A DNA stretch of 64,000 nucleotides from contig CAMBDS010000001.1 of NCBI GenBank assembly GCA_945865405.1, positions 287,147-351,146 on the forward strand, read 5' to 3'. The DNA is from Caldithrix abyssi DSM 13497. Lineage in GTDB: Bacteria; Electryoneota; AABM5-125-24; Hatepunaeales; Hatepunaeaceae. A model generated the notes under the pieces. The model made no database searches. It was not told the origin of the DNA and was given only the letters and a program-made list of their open reading frames with translations. Positions 1-6,833 of this stretch are shown piece by piece. The position numbers and the translations under genes were made by a program. The stretch's first letter is position 1. Each line of letters starts with the position of its first letter.

Positions 1-672
1 GAACCGCTTGGCAGGAGAGGGTCGAATGGCGGGGCGTCTTATCCGCGAGTGGAGCTGCTTCACCGCGAGAAGGAGGCGGTCATTATCGACCGGGGCAGGC
101 AATTCGACTTCGGTTACCGGGTCGTCAGGAACCAGAAGCTCGCCGAGTTCCGGGTGTTCCTCTGGTGGATCGGAGCGCAGATGGCTTATGACGAGATCGA
201 CGAGATCTATGGCCTCCTTCTGAACGGTGACGGGACTTCTTCGGGGGTGACCGACGTCTTCAACGGGGTTGGCGGTACGTTCGCCTACAGCGACCTCGTC
301 CATCTCTCGATGTCGTTTGACGTTCCGGCGAGGATGACGCACATCGTCGCGGCGAAGTCAGACGTCGAGAAGATCGTCAATCTGACGCAGTTCCAGGACC
401 CGCTGGTCTGGCGCGAGTCGGAGTCGTTTCAGCGCGCGGGGGACTATCGGTCGTTCCACCCGATCAACGCCAAGCTGGTGATTGCCCCCAATGCGACAGC
501 GACGAGGATCATCGGGCTTGACAGTCGGTTTGCGGTGCGGGAGTCTGTCGCTCAGCCGTTGATGATCGAAGCCGAAAAGGTGATTAACCAGAAGCTTGAG
601 ACGGCGGTTGTGTCGAAGGAGTCGGTCTATACCGTGATGGTCGATGGGGCGGCGCTGTTGTCGGATTACTAA
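1..672 (+). CDS. Phage major capsid protein (HK97-like), C-terminal part; 5' end outside window
   Basis: The reading frame is open from base 1, so this is the C-terminal 223 residues of a longer protein; a GTG at 49 is internal. The sequence has the look of an HK97-fold coat protein. After a helical stretch (WWIGAQMAYDEIDEIYGLLL) come a Gly-rich loop, a beta-rich segment, and a final domain ending in AVRESVAQPLMIEAEKVINQ and a short beta hairpin. Capsid proteins self-assemble into the phage head. The neighbours (connector, terminase, portal, protease) support the call, although capsid genes usually lie after portal and protease, not before terminase. The family call is by pattern and context, without an alignment. 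Confidence 0.65.
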   Translation, partial: EPLGRRGSNGGASYPRVELLHREKEAVIIDRGRQFDFGYRVVRNQKLAEFRVFLWWIGAQMAYDEIDEIYGLLLNGDGTSSGVTDVFNGVGGTFAYSDLVHLSMSFDVPARMTHIVAAKSDVEKIVNLTQFQDPLVWRESESFQRAGDYRSFHPINAKLVIAPNATATRIIGLDSRFAVRESVAQPLMIEAEKVINQKLETAVVSKESVYTVMVDGAALLSDY

Positions 673-780
673 GAGGGGGCTGGTGGGCTGGTGACTGGGG
701 ACTGGTGATTAGAGTCTCTTTCGGGCAGGGGGATAGACAGACCGAAAATAATAAAAGGTCTTGAGTTCCCCCTGTTCGAA

Positions 781-812
781 GGGATGAGGGATAAGGGATA
801 AGGGATAAGGAT
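781..812. repeat. GGATAAG/GGATGAG heptamer tract
   Basis: Short tandem run of the 7-mer GGATAAG and variants after the capsid gene. Similar tracts follow the connector gene (2485-2521), follow the portal gene (5530-5560), and, in reverse orientation, lie inside a host coding sequence (27151-27184). Confidence 0.7.
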
Positions 813-825
813 GATACGGAAGGGC

Positions 826-860
826 AAAAAATGAGCGGGACGACCGAAATCGTCCCGCTC
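826..860 (-). terminator. Rho-independent terminator of small RNA copy A
   Basis: Perfect 11-bp inverted repeat (833-843 with 850-860, loop 844-849), followed on the minus strand by six U residues (826-831). There is no T-run on the plus-strand side, so it works for leftward transcription. Confidence 0.85.
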
Positions 861-927
861 AAAGACCGCCGATTGTTACATCGGCAGTAATTCGACTCCC
901 GAGCGAGTGCTCATTGAGTGTACTCAC
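826..927 (-). ncRNA. Structured small RNA, copy A (unknown family)
   Basis: A transcript of about 100 nt is predicted from about 927 down to the U-run at 826. A consensus promoter lies just upstream (934-962) and an 11-bp terminator hairpin forms the 3' end. It shares with copy B a core read on the minus strand as CTCGGGAGTCGAATTACTG, followed by a 9-bp hairpin (ACTGCCGAT/ATCGGCGGT) and CTTTGAGCGGG. The hairpin loop differs (6 nt here, 13 nt in copy B) while both stem arms are conserved. CTCGCTC (5' side) can pair with GAGCGGG (3' side) to close an outer stem, and GAGCGGG is also the 5' arm of the terminator. The two folds exclude each other, as in riboswitches and attenuators. I do not recognise the family. 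Confidence 0.7.
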
Positions 928-933
928 ACAAAC

Positions 934-962
934 AATATAACGTATTGAACGCATGTTGTCAA
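934..962 (-). promoter_or_regulatory. Consensus sigma-70 promoter for small RNA copy A
   Basis: On the minus strand the -35 box is TTGACA (957-962) and the -10 box is TATATT (934-939), with a 17-bp spacer. The predicted start is near 927. Confidence 0.88.
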
Positions 963-978
963 GTACCGATGAAAATTG

Positions 979-1084
979 TGGCGGAGGGCGGGGGAATCGA
1001 ACCCCGCTCAAAGACCGCCGATGACTGATGAGAGTATCGGCAGTAAATCGACTCCCGAGTGGGGTCGCTTTCAGACTAGCTCAC
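979..1084 (-). ncRNA. Structured small RNA, copy B (unknown family), tRNA-like 3' hairpin
   Basis: Tandem paralogue of copy A with its own consensus promoter. The conserved core (CTCGGGAGTCGATTTACTG, 9-bp hairpin, CTTTGAGCGGGG) is present. CCCCACTC can pair with GAGCGGGG (one A-C mismatch), the counterpart of the copy A outer stem. In place of copy A's terminator there is a hairpin GCGGGG/CCCCGC (988-993 with 1002-1007) whose loop reads TTCGATTC, followed by CCCTCCGCCA. This resembles a tRNA T-arm, acceptor strand and CCA end. No matching 5' acceptor strand (GGAGGGC or GGGGGGC) occurs at the expected distance, so I do not call it a tRNA or tmRNA. The 3' end is uncertain. Confidence 0.6.
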
Positions 1085-1090
1085 ACTGAC

Positions 1091-1119
1091 AATATAAACG
1101 ATAAAATTCGACTTGTCAA
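1091..1119 (-). promoter_or_regulatory. Consensus sigma-70 promoter for small RNA copy B
   Basis: On the minus strand the -35 box is TTGACA (1114-1119) and the -10 box is TATATT (1091-1096), with a 17-bp spacer. Boxes and spacing are identical to copy A, while the spacer sequence differs. Confidence 0.88.
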
Positions 1120-1133
1120 GTTTGACTCAAGTG

Positions 1134-1232
1134 GTGTCACACGTCTCGTGTGACACCATAAGAATACACCCCCCCTTGCTCCCCCCCGCAAGCGGTGGGG
1201 AAAAGGGCGGACAAGAGTGTCCGCCCTCCAGG
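1134..1232. repeat. Palindromic repeat array
   Basis: Three different hairpin modules lie in a row. The first is a CACACGTCTCGTGTG type (about 1135-1157). The second is a C-tract/GCAAGCGGTGGGG element (about 1167-1201). The third is GGGCGGACA..TGTCCGCCC with the tail CTCCA (about 1204-1230). All recur elsewhere in the window, in phage and host intergenic regions. With the small RNAs these fill most of the gene-free stretch 673-1270. Confidence 0.8.
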
Positions 1233-1270
1233 ATACTTGATGATAATTAATCTTCAAACCAGGTAGATAA

Positions 1271-1633
1271 ATGATAAATAATACACTTAACAACCTGTTA
1301 GCAAGGCGTTTTCCGCTCTTACTCAACTTCTCCAGAGCCGTCACAACAAGCTCGGTGGAGTTGAAATGTGCCGGCGGTGAGGCTGGCCAAGGGGTGCCGA
1401 TCCCGATGGACGGGAAGGCGGTCGGGTTGCAGGTCTGGGACGGGCTGGCGATGCACTCGACGTCGCTGGAGGTGGACCTCGCGGCGGGTGACCGGGTGAA
1501 CCTCTATGCAGCTTATGGAGGAGCAACGTTCACCGTGACGTTGCGGGTCAACGGCGTCGATTCGGTGCTTGTTGTTTCAGGAGTAGCCGCAAACGCGACG
1601 TTGACAGCTTCACTTCACATTATTTTGGAGTAA
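1271..1633 (+). CDS. Small phage-region protein of unknown function
   Basis: This 120-residue protein starts at ATG 1271, with an AGGTAG ribosome-binding site about 8 bases upstream. The N-terminus is Asn/Leu-rich. From about residue 30 it is a beta-rich sequence with many Gly, Val and Thr (GVPIPMDGKAVGLQVWDG, then several alternating hydrophobic strands), as in small capsid-decoration or fibre-head domains. It ends three bases before the connector-like gene, so the two are probably co-transcribed. No family is recognised. A virion accessory protein is an inference from position and composition only. Confidence 0.5.
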   Translation: MINNTLNNLLARRFPLLLNFSRAVTTSSVELKCAGGEAGQGVPIPMDGKAVGLQVWDGLAMHSTSLEVDLAAGDRVNLYAAYGGATFTVTLRVNGVDSVLVVSGVAANATLTASLHIILE

Positions 1634-1636
1634 CCG

Positions 1637-2482
1637 ATGGCATGGACAGATAGCGATACAGTGAAGAAATTTCTGCCGGGGTTGACTGGCGGAGCGACAA
1701 GCTTCCGCGATGTCCCGTTGATCCTCAGCGACACAGGGGTCGGGCAATTGCCACATACGGGACTGGTTTTGGCGAGTGAGGTTGTCAAAAGGCTTGGGAA
1801 CGATGATGTCGAGGGACCCGAAGCGGTCACGCTTCCGTCGGAGACGTGGGTTGCTCTCCCCGACTCGGCGCTGTTGGCGGGAGAAGTGGTTGCCGCTGAT
1901 AACTGGCAACTGGAAACGGTTTACAGCGAAGGAGTCGACTATCTGATCGACACCATCGAGGGGAAAATCAGGCGCATAGCCGGAGGAGCTATCAGCGGCG
2001 GTGCGACGGTGAAGGTCTGGTACCGAAAGTACGAGGTGCTGGCGAAAGATGTCGATTACGAAATTGACTACGCAACCGGCACAATCTCGCTTGCGGAAGA
2101 GAGCGAAATACCTCCCGGAGCTACTCTCGCAGTCGATTACGAGCTGAACGCTGCGTCGTCGGTGGAAGACCTTATTCCAGAGGCGATTATCCAGGCTGAA
2201 GACAAGATAGTCAGGCGGTTGAAATCTGGCTACACAACAGCCTCAACCGATCAGGGTCTGGTGACAGGCGCGACCGAGCTGACGCTGGCGATCATCTGCC
2301 GAAGCCTTGCTGTCAGGGCGTTGGGGGATGGGTTGCCTGCCGCGCAGAGTCGCGGGAAGAGCTGGCTGGAGCTGTCGTCGCTGTTCGACCGGTCGGCATC
2401 GAAGACGCTGAAGCCGTTTATGTCGGTTCCGGCACTTGCGAGTGGGGGTGTGCAGGGGAATGGGAGTTGGGAGTGGAATTAG
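1637..2482 (+). CDS. Phage head-tail connector/adaptor-like protein
   Basis: The protein has 281 residues. Residues 1-60 (TDSDTVKKFLPGLT.., then ILSDTGVGQLPHTGLV) and about 180-260, a helical region (LIPEAIIQAEDKIVRRLKSG), resemble gp6-type head-tail adaptors, which form a ring below the portal. The middle holds two beta-strand-rich repeats of the form VDYxIDxxxGxI (near 99-104 and 139-146). Its place between capsid and terminase fits a head-completion role. The call rests on context and general architecture, with no diagnostic motif. A GGATAAA heptamer tract follows the stop codon. Confidence 0.45.
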   Translation: MAWTDSDTVKKFLPGLTGGATSFRDVPLILSDTGVGQLPHTGLVLASEVVKRLGNDDVEGPEAVTLPSETWVALPDSALLAGEVVAADNWQLETVYSEGVDYLIDTIEGKIRRIAGGAISGGATVKVWYRKYEVLAKDVDYEIDYATGTISLAEESEIPPGATLAVDYELNAASSVEDLIPEAIIQAEDKIVRRLKSGYTTASTDQGLVTGATELTLAIICRSLAVRALGDGLPAAQSRGKSWLELSSLFDRSASKTLKPFMSVPALASGGVQGNGSWEWN

Positions 2483-2484
2483 GA

Positions 2485-2521
2485 AAGGATAAAGGATAAA
2501 AGATAAAGGATGAGGGATGAA
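2485..2521. repeat. GGATAAA/GGATGAG heptamer tract
   Basis: Tandem 7-mers (GGATAAA, AGATAAA, GGATGAG) fill the gap between the connector-like gene and the terminase gene. Confidence 0.7.
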
Positions 2522-2539
2522 TGGAAAGTGAATTAGAGA

Positions 2540-3952
2540 ATGAGTGAAGAAGCGAACAATAGTGACTTTTCAAGATCAACGTGGAAAGGCTTGTTAATTG
2601 ACGAGGCAGAAGTGGAGATAGAGTTTCCTACGGTATCGCTTGCGCCTGCTGATTGGATTTTCGCGAATGTCTGGACACTCGATGCTGTCGGTGGTGTGAA
2701 GCCGTTCCCCGACTATCCGTTTGTCAGAAGCCTTATAGATGCATTGTCGGAAAACCGGTTGTTGATCGTCGCCAAGTCGCGGCAAATGCTGGCCACGTGG
2801 ACGGTGGCGGCATACTACCTCTATCGAGCCCTCCACGACGAGCCGGGAATCTACCTCTTCCTCTCGAAAGGTGCAAGAGACTCGAAGGAAATGTTGAAGC
2901 GGTTGAAGATCATGGTGAAAAATCTACCTGAAGACTTGAGCGACCAGATCAAAATCAAGGAGGAAGAGGCAGTTTTCACCAACGGGAGCCGGATCCTAAG
3001 CCTTCCGGCGACCGAGTTTGCACCGCGTATGCACAGCCCGGCGGGGGTATTCTGGGATGAGATGGCGTTCACTCCCGACGCTGAGGGGATCTGGGCGTCG
3101 CTGAAACCGGCGATAGACTCAGGAGGGACGTTCGCAGGGATCTCATCGCCGAACGGAAAGGACAACATTTTCTATGAACTCTACTCCGATGAAAATAATG
3201 GGATTGGCAAATTCCGCCTTCATTGGCAGGATCATCCGTTGCGCGATGAATCCTGGCGCGTCAAAGCGGCGAAAGGTCTATCGCAGACGCGCTGGCAACA
3301 GGAGTACGAGGTCGATTTCAAGGTTATGGTCAATCGAGTTTACGACGAGTTTGATCCTGAACTTCACATCCTTACCGAACCGTTCGATCCGAAACAGGTG
3401 GCGGGGGTTATCTATCGCGGGCTTGACTTTGGCTACCGTCACCCGTATGTCGTCTGGGTACATCAGGCTTTCAATGGCGAGCTGACCGTCTTTGCCGAAT
3501 TCGAAGGTGAAGATAAGACGATCCAACAACTTGGCGCGGCGATTCAGCGGATAGACGCGGCGCGTGGCTTCGGCGAGTCGATGGTGAGGTTCACGGCTTG
3601 CGATCCGGCCGGCGCCGCGACTAGCGATAAGGGTATTTCGTCGGTGGAAAGCCTGAAGGAGCTGGGCATCAAGTGCGTCCATCGTAACAGCAGGATCATG
3701 GATGGCGTCGATAAGGTGAAGTCACTTCTGCGAGACGCCAACGGGAAGGTTTCTCTAAGGTTTTCGCCGACAGTCACGCAGACGATTTACCATCTACAAC
3801 ATTACCGCTGGGTGAAAGATACAGAAACGCCAGGTAAAATTGACGGTCACGACCATGCATGTGATGCGCTGAGGTATCTAATCGTCAACCTTCAAGTGCG
3901 CCACAAGGTGGGTTGGTCAGGAGGGAAGGTGGTGGGGGTTTCGGAGGGATGA
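2540..3952 (+). CDS. terL: Phage terminase large subunit
   Basis: This is the ATPase-nuclease that drives DNA into the prohead and cuts it. The 470 residues match the usual TerL length. The N-terminal ATPase has a KSRQMLATW Walker-A variant near residue 80, of the KSRQM type seen in many TerLs instead of a GKT loop. A Walker B with catalytic Glu (GVFWDEMAF) lies near 170, and a coupling-motif-like SSPNG near 208. The C-terminal RNase-H-type nuclease has acidic motifs at YRGLDFGYRH (about 293), ACDPAG (about 354) and HDHACDALRY (about 437). No small terminase subunit is visible. The gene is followed by 268 bp of host-type palindromic repeats before the portal gene. Confidence 0.93.
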   Translation: MSEEANNSDFSRSTWKGLLIDEAEVEIEFPTVSLAPADWIFANVWTLDAVGGVKPFPDYPFVRSLIDALSENRLLIVAKSRQMLATWTVAAYYLYRALHDEPGIYLFLSKGARDSKEMLKRLKIMVKNLPEDLSDQIKIKEEEAVFTNGSRILSLPATEFAPRMHSPAGVFWDEMAFTPDAEGIWASLKPAIDSGGTFAGISSPNGKDNIFYELYSDENNGIGKFRLHWQDHPLRDESWRVKAAKGLSQTRWQQEYEVDFKVMVNRVYDEFDPELHILTEPFDPKQVAGVIYRGLDFGYRHPYVVWVHQAFNGELTVFAEFEGEDKTIQQLGAAIQRIDAARGFGESMVRFTACDPAGAATSDKGISSVESLKELGIKCVHRNSRIMDGVDKVKSLLRDANGKVSLRFSPTVTQTIYHLQHYRWVKDTETPGKIDGHDHACDALRYLIVNLQVRHKVGWSGGKVVGVSEG

Positions 3953-3965
3953 AGGATGAAGTTGG

Positions 3966-4200
3966 TGGTGGGGCGGACTGAAGTCCGCCCCCCAAGTGGG
4001 TTTAGTGAGGTTCAAGCCATGTTTCAAGGACGAAGTCCGTAACATGGCTTGGAATATGGCCGCCAGGTTACGAGCTACACTCTTGAAACCTGGCGGGAAC
4101 ACAAGGGCGAACACGAGGTTCGCCCGTACGGGCGATGCTTGTCATCGCCCTCCAAGAGATGAAATTAGTTTTGCTGGCAGACGAGGGCGTCTGCCAGCGG
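3966..4200. repeat. Palindromic repeat array between terminase and portal
   Basis: Five hairpin modules lie in a row. They are GGGGCGGACT/AGTCCGCCCC (3970-3991), the 92-bp composite element (4011-4102), GGGCGAAC/GTTCGCCC (4105-4125), GGGCGAT/ATCGCCC (4130-4150) and GCTGGCAGACG/CGTCTGCCAGC (4173-4198). Stems differ, but many tails share CTCCAAG or GCGGAAT. The same modules in similar order recur at 6484-6790. Confidence 0.85.
4011..4102. repeat. 92-bp double-hairpin element, copy 1
   Basis: It consists of CAAGCCATGTT..AACATGGCTTG enclosing GGACGAAGTCC, followed by CCGCCAGGTT..AAACCTGGCGGG. Near-identical copies lie at 5586-5677 and 6515-6606, so all three are between phage-type genes. Confidence 0.85.
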
Positions 4201-4220
4201 AATAAACAACAGGATAATCA

Positions 4221-5528
4221 ATGTTTTTCTGGAAACGAAAAAAAGCGCAAGTTGCCAATATCGAAACAAGCGGCAGGGTGCGAGGCGCGAAAAACCTGGG
4301 TTTAAGTGCAAGCTCGTCGGGTATAAACCGTCGCAGTCTGCGCCGGACGTGGGAGCCAAGAGGGCTGGGTAGGGTTGTCGCCGGGCCATTGTCGGGAGTT
4401 CAATCGACCTTTGCCTTCAATGGCAGCAACCGCGGCGAGTTCTATCGCTGGATGAGGGACTCGATTCCGATAATCTCGGCGGGAGTCTGGGCGTGGGTCA
4501 GGCTCTGCTCGACGCGAACGACGCTGAAAATCGAGGGAAGTGCTGCAGATCGCTTGCGCGCCGGGTTGGCGCTGAGTGCACTCGATCACCGCATCCTTGA
4601 GACGCCTTTTGGCAAGGGATCGGGGTTGCAGAAGCTGACCGAGGCATACTTCCTGGAACTATTCACTACAGGCCGCTTTGCGGGCGAAGCAGTCCTCTCG
4701 GCGGACAAGCGCTCCATCGACCACTTCCGCTTCATCAACCCGTATAGCGTCGGTTGGGAGCACCGCGAGGAGGGCTGGGTTCCGTTCGCCAATACGGAAA
4801 GCGATGGCACCGAAACCGTCGAGCGATTTGATCCGAAGACGTTCTTCTACGGCACGCTCGGCACCGACATCACCAATCCGGGCGGCATCGAGCCGCTGGC
4901 GACGATCCCGTTCGTCTCGGAGATCGAGCAGATGATGCTGGAAGATATGGCTCGCTCGTCTCACAACGCCGGGACGCCGCGCCTGCAAGTGAAGATTGGC
5001 AGGCCGCCCAAATTCGACTTCGAGGACGATCAGGGCTACGTTGACCGGGCAAACTCGTTCTTCGACAGCGTCACCAGCCAATTCCAGAACCTTGAACCGG
5101 ACGACAACATCTTCACCTGGAGCGACGTTGAAGTAGCGGTTGTCGGTGGATCGGGCAAGCAGTGGGAGTGGCGGCTGAACCGCGATCAGGTGGTCGAGGA
5201 CGTCATCACCGGGCTGAAGCTCTTCCCGTGGGTGCTGGGCAGGACCCATAAGACGACGCAGAACTGGGTGCAGTCGCAGTTTGACTTCCTGATGCAGATG
5301 GTTGGGACTTATCAACACTCAGGTGCCGACTTGATCGACTGGCTCTGCAATCTTGAGATGGAACTGCAAGGAGTCGATGCTGTGGCGGGGCATAGCTTCA
5401 GCCACCACCCCGATCCGTTCCGCCTTGAAAGAGCCCAGGCGGAGAAGACCGAGATCGAGAACGTGATGCTGTTGGTGGAGAAGGGGTATATCTCGAAGGA
5501 AGAGGGGATGATGAGGATGGGGCTCTGA
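4221..5528 (+). CDS. Phage portal protein
   Basis: The portal is the dodecameric ring at one capsid vertex through which DNA enters and leaves. The 435-residue protein has the usual layout. A basic N-terminus (MFFWKRKKAQ) leads to a wing domain with FYRWMRDSIPIISAGVWAWV (about 75-95). The stem and clip region is around 230-330. A C-terminal region holds DPFRLERAQAEKTEIENVML and then EKGYISKEEGM, a pattern typical of portal C-termini. It follows terminase in the normal order, though separated by repeats. The GGATGAG heptamer tract begins directly after the stop codon. The start ATG at 4221 follows CAGGATAATCA. Confidence 0.85.
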   Translation: MFFWKRKKAQVANIETSGRVRGAKNLGLSASSSGINRRSLRRTWEPRGLGRVVAGPLSGVQSTFAFNGSNRGEFYRWMRDSIPIISAGVWAWVRLCSTRTTLKIEGSAADRLRAGLALSALDHRILETPFGKGSGLQKLTEAYFLELFTTGRFAGEAVLSADKRSIDHFRFINPYSVGWEHREEGWVPFANTESDGTETVERFDPKTFFYGTLGTDITNPGGIEPLATIPFVSEIEQMMLEDMARSSHNAGTPRLQVKIGRPPKFDFEDDQGYVDRANSFFDSVTSQFQNLEPDDNIFTWSDVEVAVVGGSGKQWEWRLNRDQVVEDVITGLKLFPWVLGRTHKTTQNWVQSQFDFLMQMVGTYQHSGADLIDWLCNLEMELQGVDAVAGHSFSHHPDPFRLERAQAEKTEIENVMLLVEKGYISKEEGMMRMGL

Positions 5529-5529
5529 A

Positions 5530-5560
5530 GGGATGAGGGATGAGGGATGAGGGATGATGA
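5530..5560. repeat. GGATGAG heptamer tract
   Basis: About four tandem GGATGAG units directly after the portal stop codon. Confidence 0.75.
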
Positions 5561-5585
5561 GACAGGCAGAGACCGCCAGAGTTGG

Positions 5586-5747
5586 TTCAAGCCATGTTTT
5601 AAGGACGAAGTCCGTAACATGGCTTGGTAAAAGGCCGCCAGGTTACGAGCTACGCTCTTAAAACCTGGCGGGAACACGTGACTGTTGATAGTTATGCAGG
5701 CAGACGGGGGCGTCTGCCTGCGGAAATGACAGATGGGGACCATCTGT
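5586..5747. repeat. 92-bp element copy 2 plus two palindromes
   Basis: Copy 2 of the double-hairpin element spans 5586-5677. It differs from copy 1 at a few bases, some of them compensatory (TTTTAA with TTAAAA). It is followed by GCAGGCAGACG/CGTCTGCCTGC (5696-5721) and ACAGATG/CATCTGT (5729-5747). Gene starts within this array would be spurious. Confidence 0.85.
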
Positions 5748-5770
5748 CCTACGAATATAAAAGGAAAAAC

Positions 5771-6472
5771 ATGGAATGGATATTTCGTGAATTGGCGGGG
5801 GTGATGCTATCTGAGGGATCAAAAGTCCATGACGACGACATCATCGCCATCAATAGATTGCACAACCCGCCGCCGCTTCCGGTCGCGGCGACTGACATCT
5901 ACGTCAGGCGCTGTCGGCTTGCTGGTGACGCGGTCGATGCCGGGTGGGGGAAGTTCCGCACCAGCGACCTGCCTAAGCTGCTGGAAATGGTGCAGGGGGC
6001 TCCGTCGCTGATAGGCCACCGCAAAGAGACGCTCGGCGTGGCGAGGTTCTTCGGAGGGACAGTCTCCCGCGAACCTGCAACCGGCGTCAGCTACATCGTG
6101 CCGAAGTTTTACTGGATGCGGGGTCACTCGGCGGCGGAAGACTTGAAAGTCAATATAGACGGTGGTATCTGGTCGGAGGCGTCGCTGGGGTTCATCTTCA
6201 AGAAGCCGTCCTGCTCGATCTGCAATGAAGACATCAGGCGCTGTGACCACGTTCCGGGGCAGGCTTATGGCGAGCAGACGTGCTTCTTCCACTACGACGA
6301 CCTCGTTCGCGTGACGGAAGGGTCGTTCGTTTATCGCGGTGCTCAGCCTGGGACAGGCTTTGCGCTCGGTGATCCGGGCGGGTTTGGCGGATTCAACCAG
6401 GACCTTCCGCGCTTCAAGTGGAAGGGGGTGCTCTACCGGGGTTATCCGGAGAAGTTGATGGGGGAGGGATGA
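5771..6472 (+). CDS. Prohead protease-like phage protein
   Basis: Counting from ATG 5771 (ribosome-binding site AAAGGAAAAAC; the longer frame runs through repeats and is rejected) gives 233 residues. About 75-150 holds LIGHRKETLGVARFFGGTV and VNIDGGIWSEASLGFIFK. This resembles the HK97-type prohead protease core, in which a His and a Ser within an 'EASLGF' strand act in scaffold cleavage. The C-terminal part adds a Cys-rich segment (CSICNEDIRRCDHVPG, about 155-170), possibly metal-binding and unusual for the family. It follows portal, the normal position for a protease. The catalytic assignment is tentative. Confidence 0.55.
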   Translation: MEWIFRELAGVMLSEGSKVHDDDIIAINRLHNPPPLPVAATDIYVRRCRLAGDAVDAGWGKFRTSDLPKLLEMVQGAPSLIGHRKETLGVARFFGGTVSREPATGVSYIVPKFYWMRGHSAAEDLKVNIDGGIWSEASLGFIFKKPSCSICNEDIRRCDHVPGQAYGEQTCFFHYDDLVRVTEGSFVYRGAQPGTGFALGDPGGFGGFNQDLPRFKWKGVLYRGYPEKLMGEG

Positions 6473-6483
6473 AGGAAAACGTG

Positions 6484-6790
6484 CTGTCACACGTCACGTG
6501 TGACAGTGTATTGGTTCAAGCAATGTTTCAAGGACGAAGTCCGTAACATGGCTTGGGATATGGCCGCCAGGTTACGAGCTACGCTCTTGAAACCTGGCGG
6601 GAGCTCAAAGCAGACACCCCCCCTTAATCCCCCCCGCAAGCGGTGGGGAATATGCGCGGGCTGAAATCCCGCGCTCAAAGAGATTGCAAGATCAGGGCGA
6701 ACACAAGGTTCGCCCGTACGGGCGATGCTTGCCATCGCCCTAAAAGGAAGAGATTAATCGTTTTGCTGGCAGACGAGGGCGTCTGCCAGC
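6484..6790. repeat. Palindromic repeat array (six or seven modules)
   Basis: The gene-free stretch 6473-6833 is almost wholly repeats. They are CTGTCACACGT/ACGTGTGACAG (6484-6506), the 92-bp element (6515-6606), a C-tract/GCAAGCGGTGGGG element (6613-6648), GCGCGGG/CCCGCGC (6654-6674), GGGCGAAC/GTTCGCCC (6695-6715), GGGCGAT/ATCGCCC (6720-6740) and GCTGGCAGACG/CGTCTGCCAGC (6765-6790). Confidence 0.88.
6515..6606. repeat. 92-bp double-hairpin element, copy 3
   Basis: Third copy of the element at 4011-4102. It has one substitution in the first stem (CAAGCAATG instead of CAAGCCATG) and an otherwise conserved GGACGAAGTCC core and CCGCCAGGTT/AACCTGGCGG arm. Confidence 0.85.
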
Positions 6791-6833
6791 AGAATCGTTG
6801 TAAGAAAAACTTAAAATCAAGAAAGGTAACATC

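Noticed and set aside
1021..1052. Hammerhead-like CTGATGAG on the plus strand
   Set aside because: It lies in the variable loop of copy B, is absent from copy A, and no GAAA box follows.
1081..1344. 87-residue minus-strand frame
   Set aside because: It is built from palindromic repeats and the small-RNA promoter region and overlaps a better plus-strand gene start.
979..1345. tmRNA or tRNA-Ser gene on the minus strand, suggested by the T-arm-like TTCGATT hairpin and CCA
   Set aside because: No complementary 5' acceptor strand and no tmRNA tag frame or 5' motif was found in the next 350 bp; the upstream sequence is a consensus promoter and common palindromic repeats.
5624..5770. N-terminal extension of the protease-like gene
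   Set aside because: It is encoded by the 92-bp element and palindromes; ATG 5771 has a ribosome-binding site.
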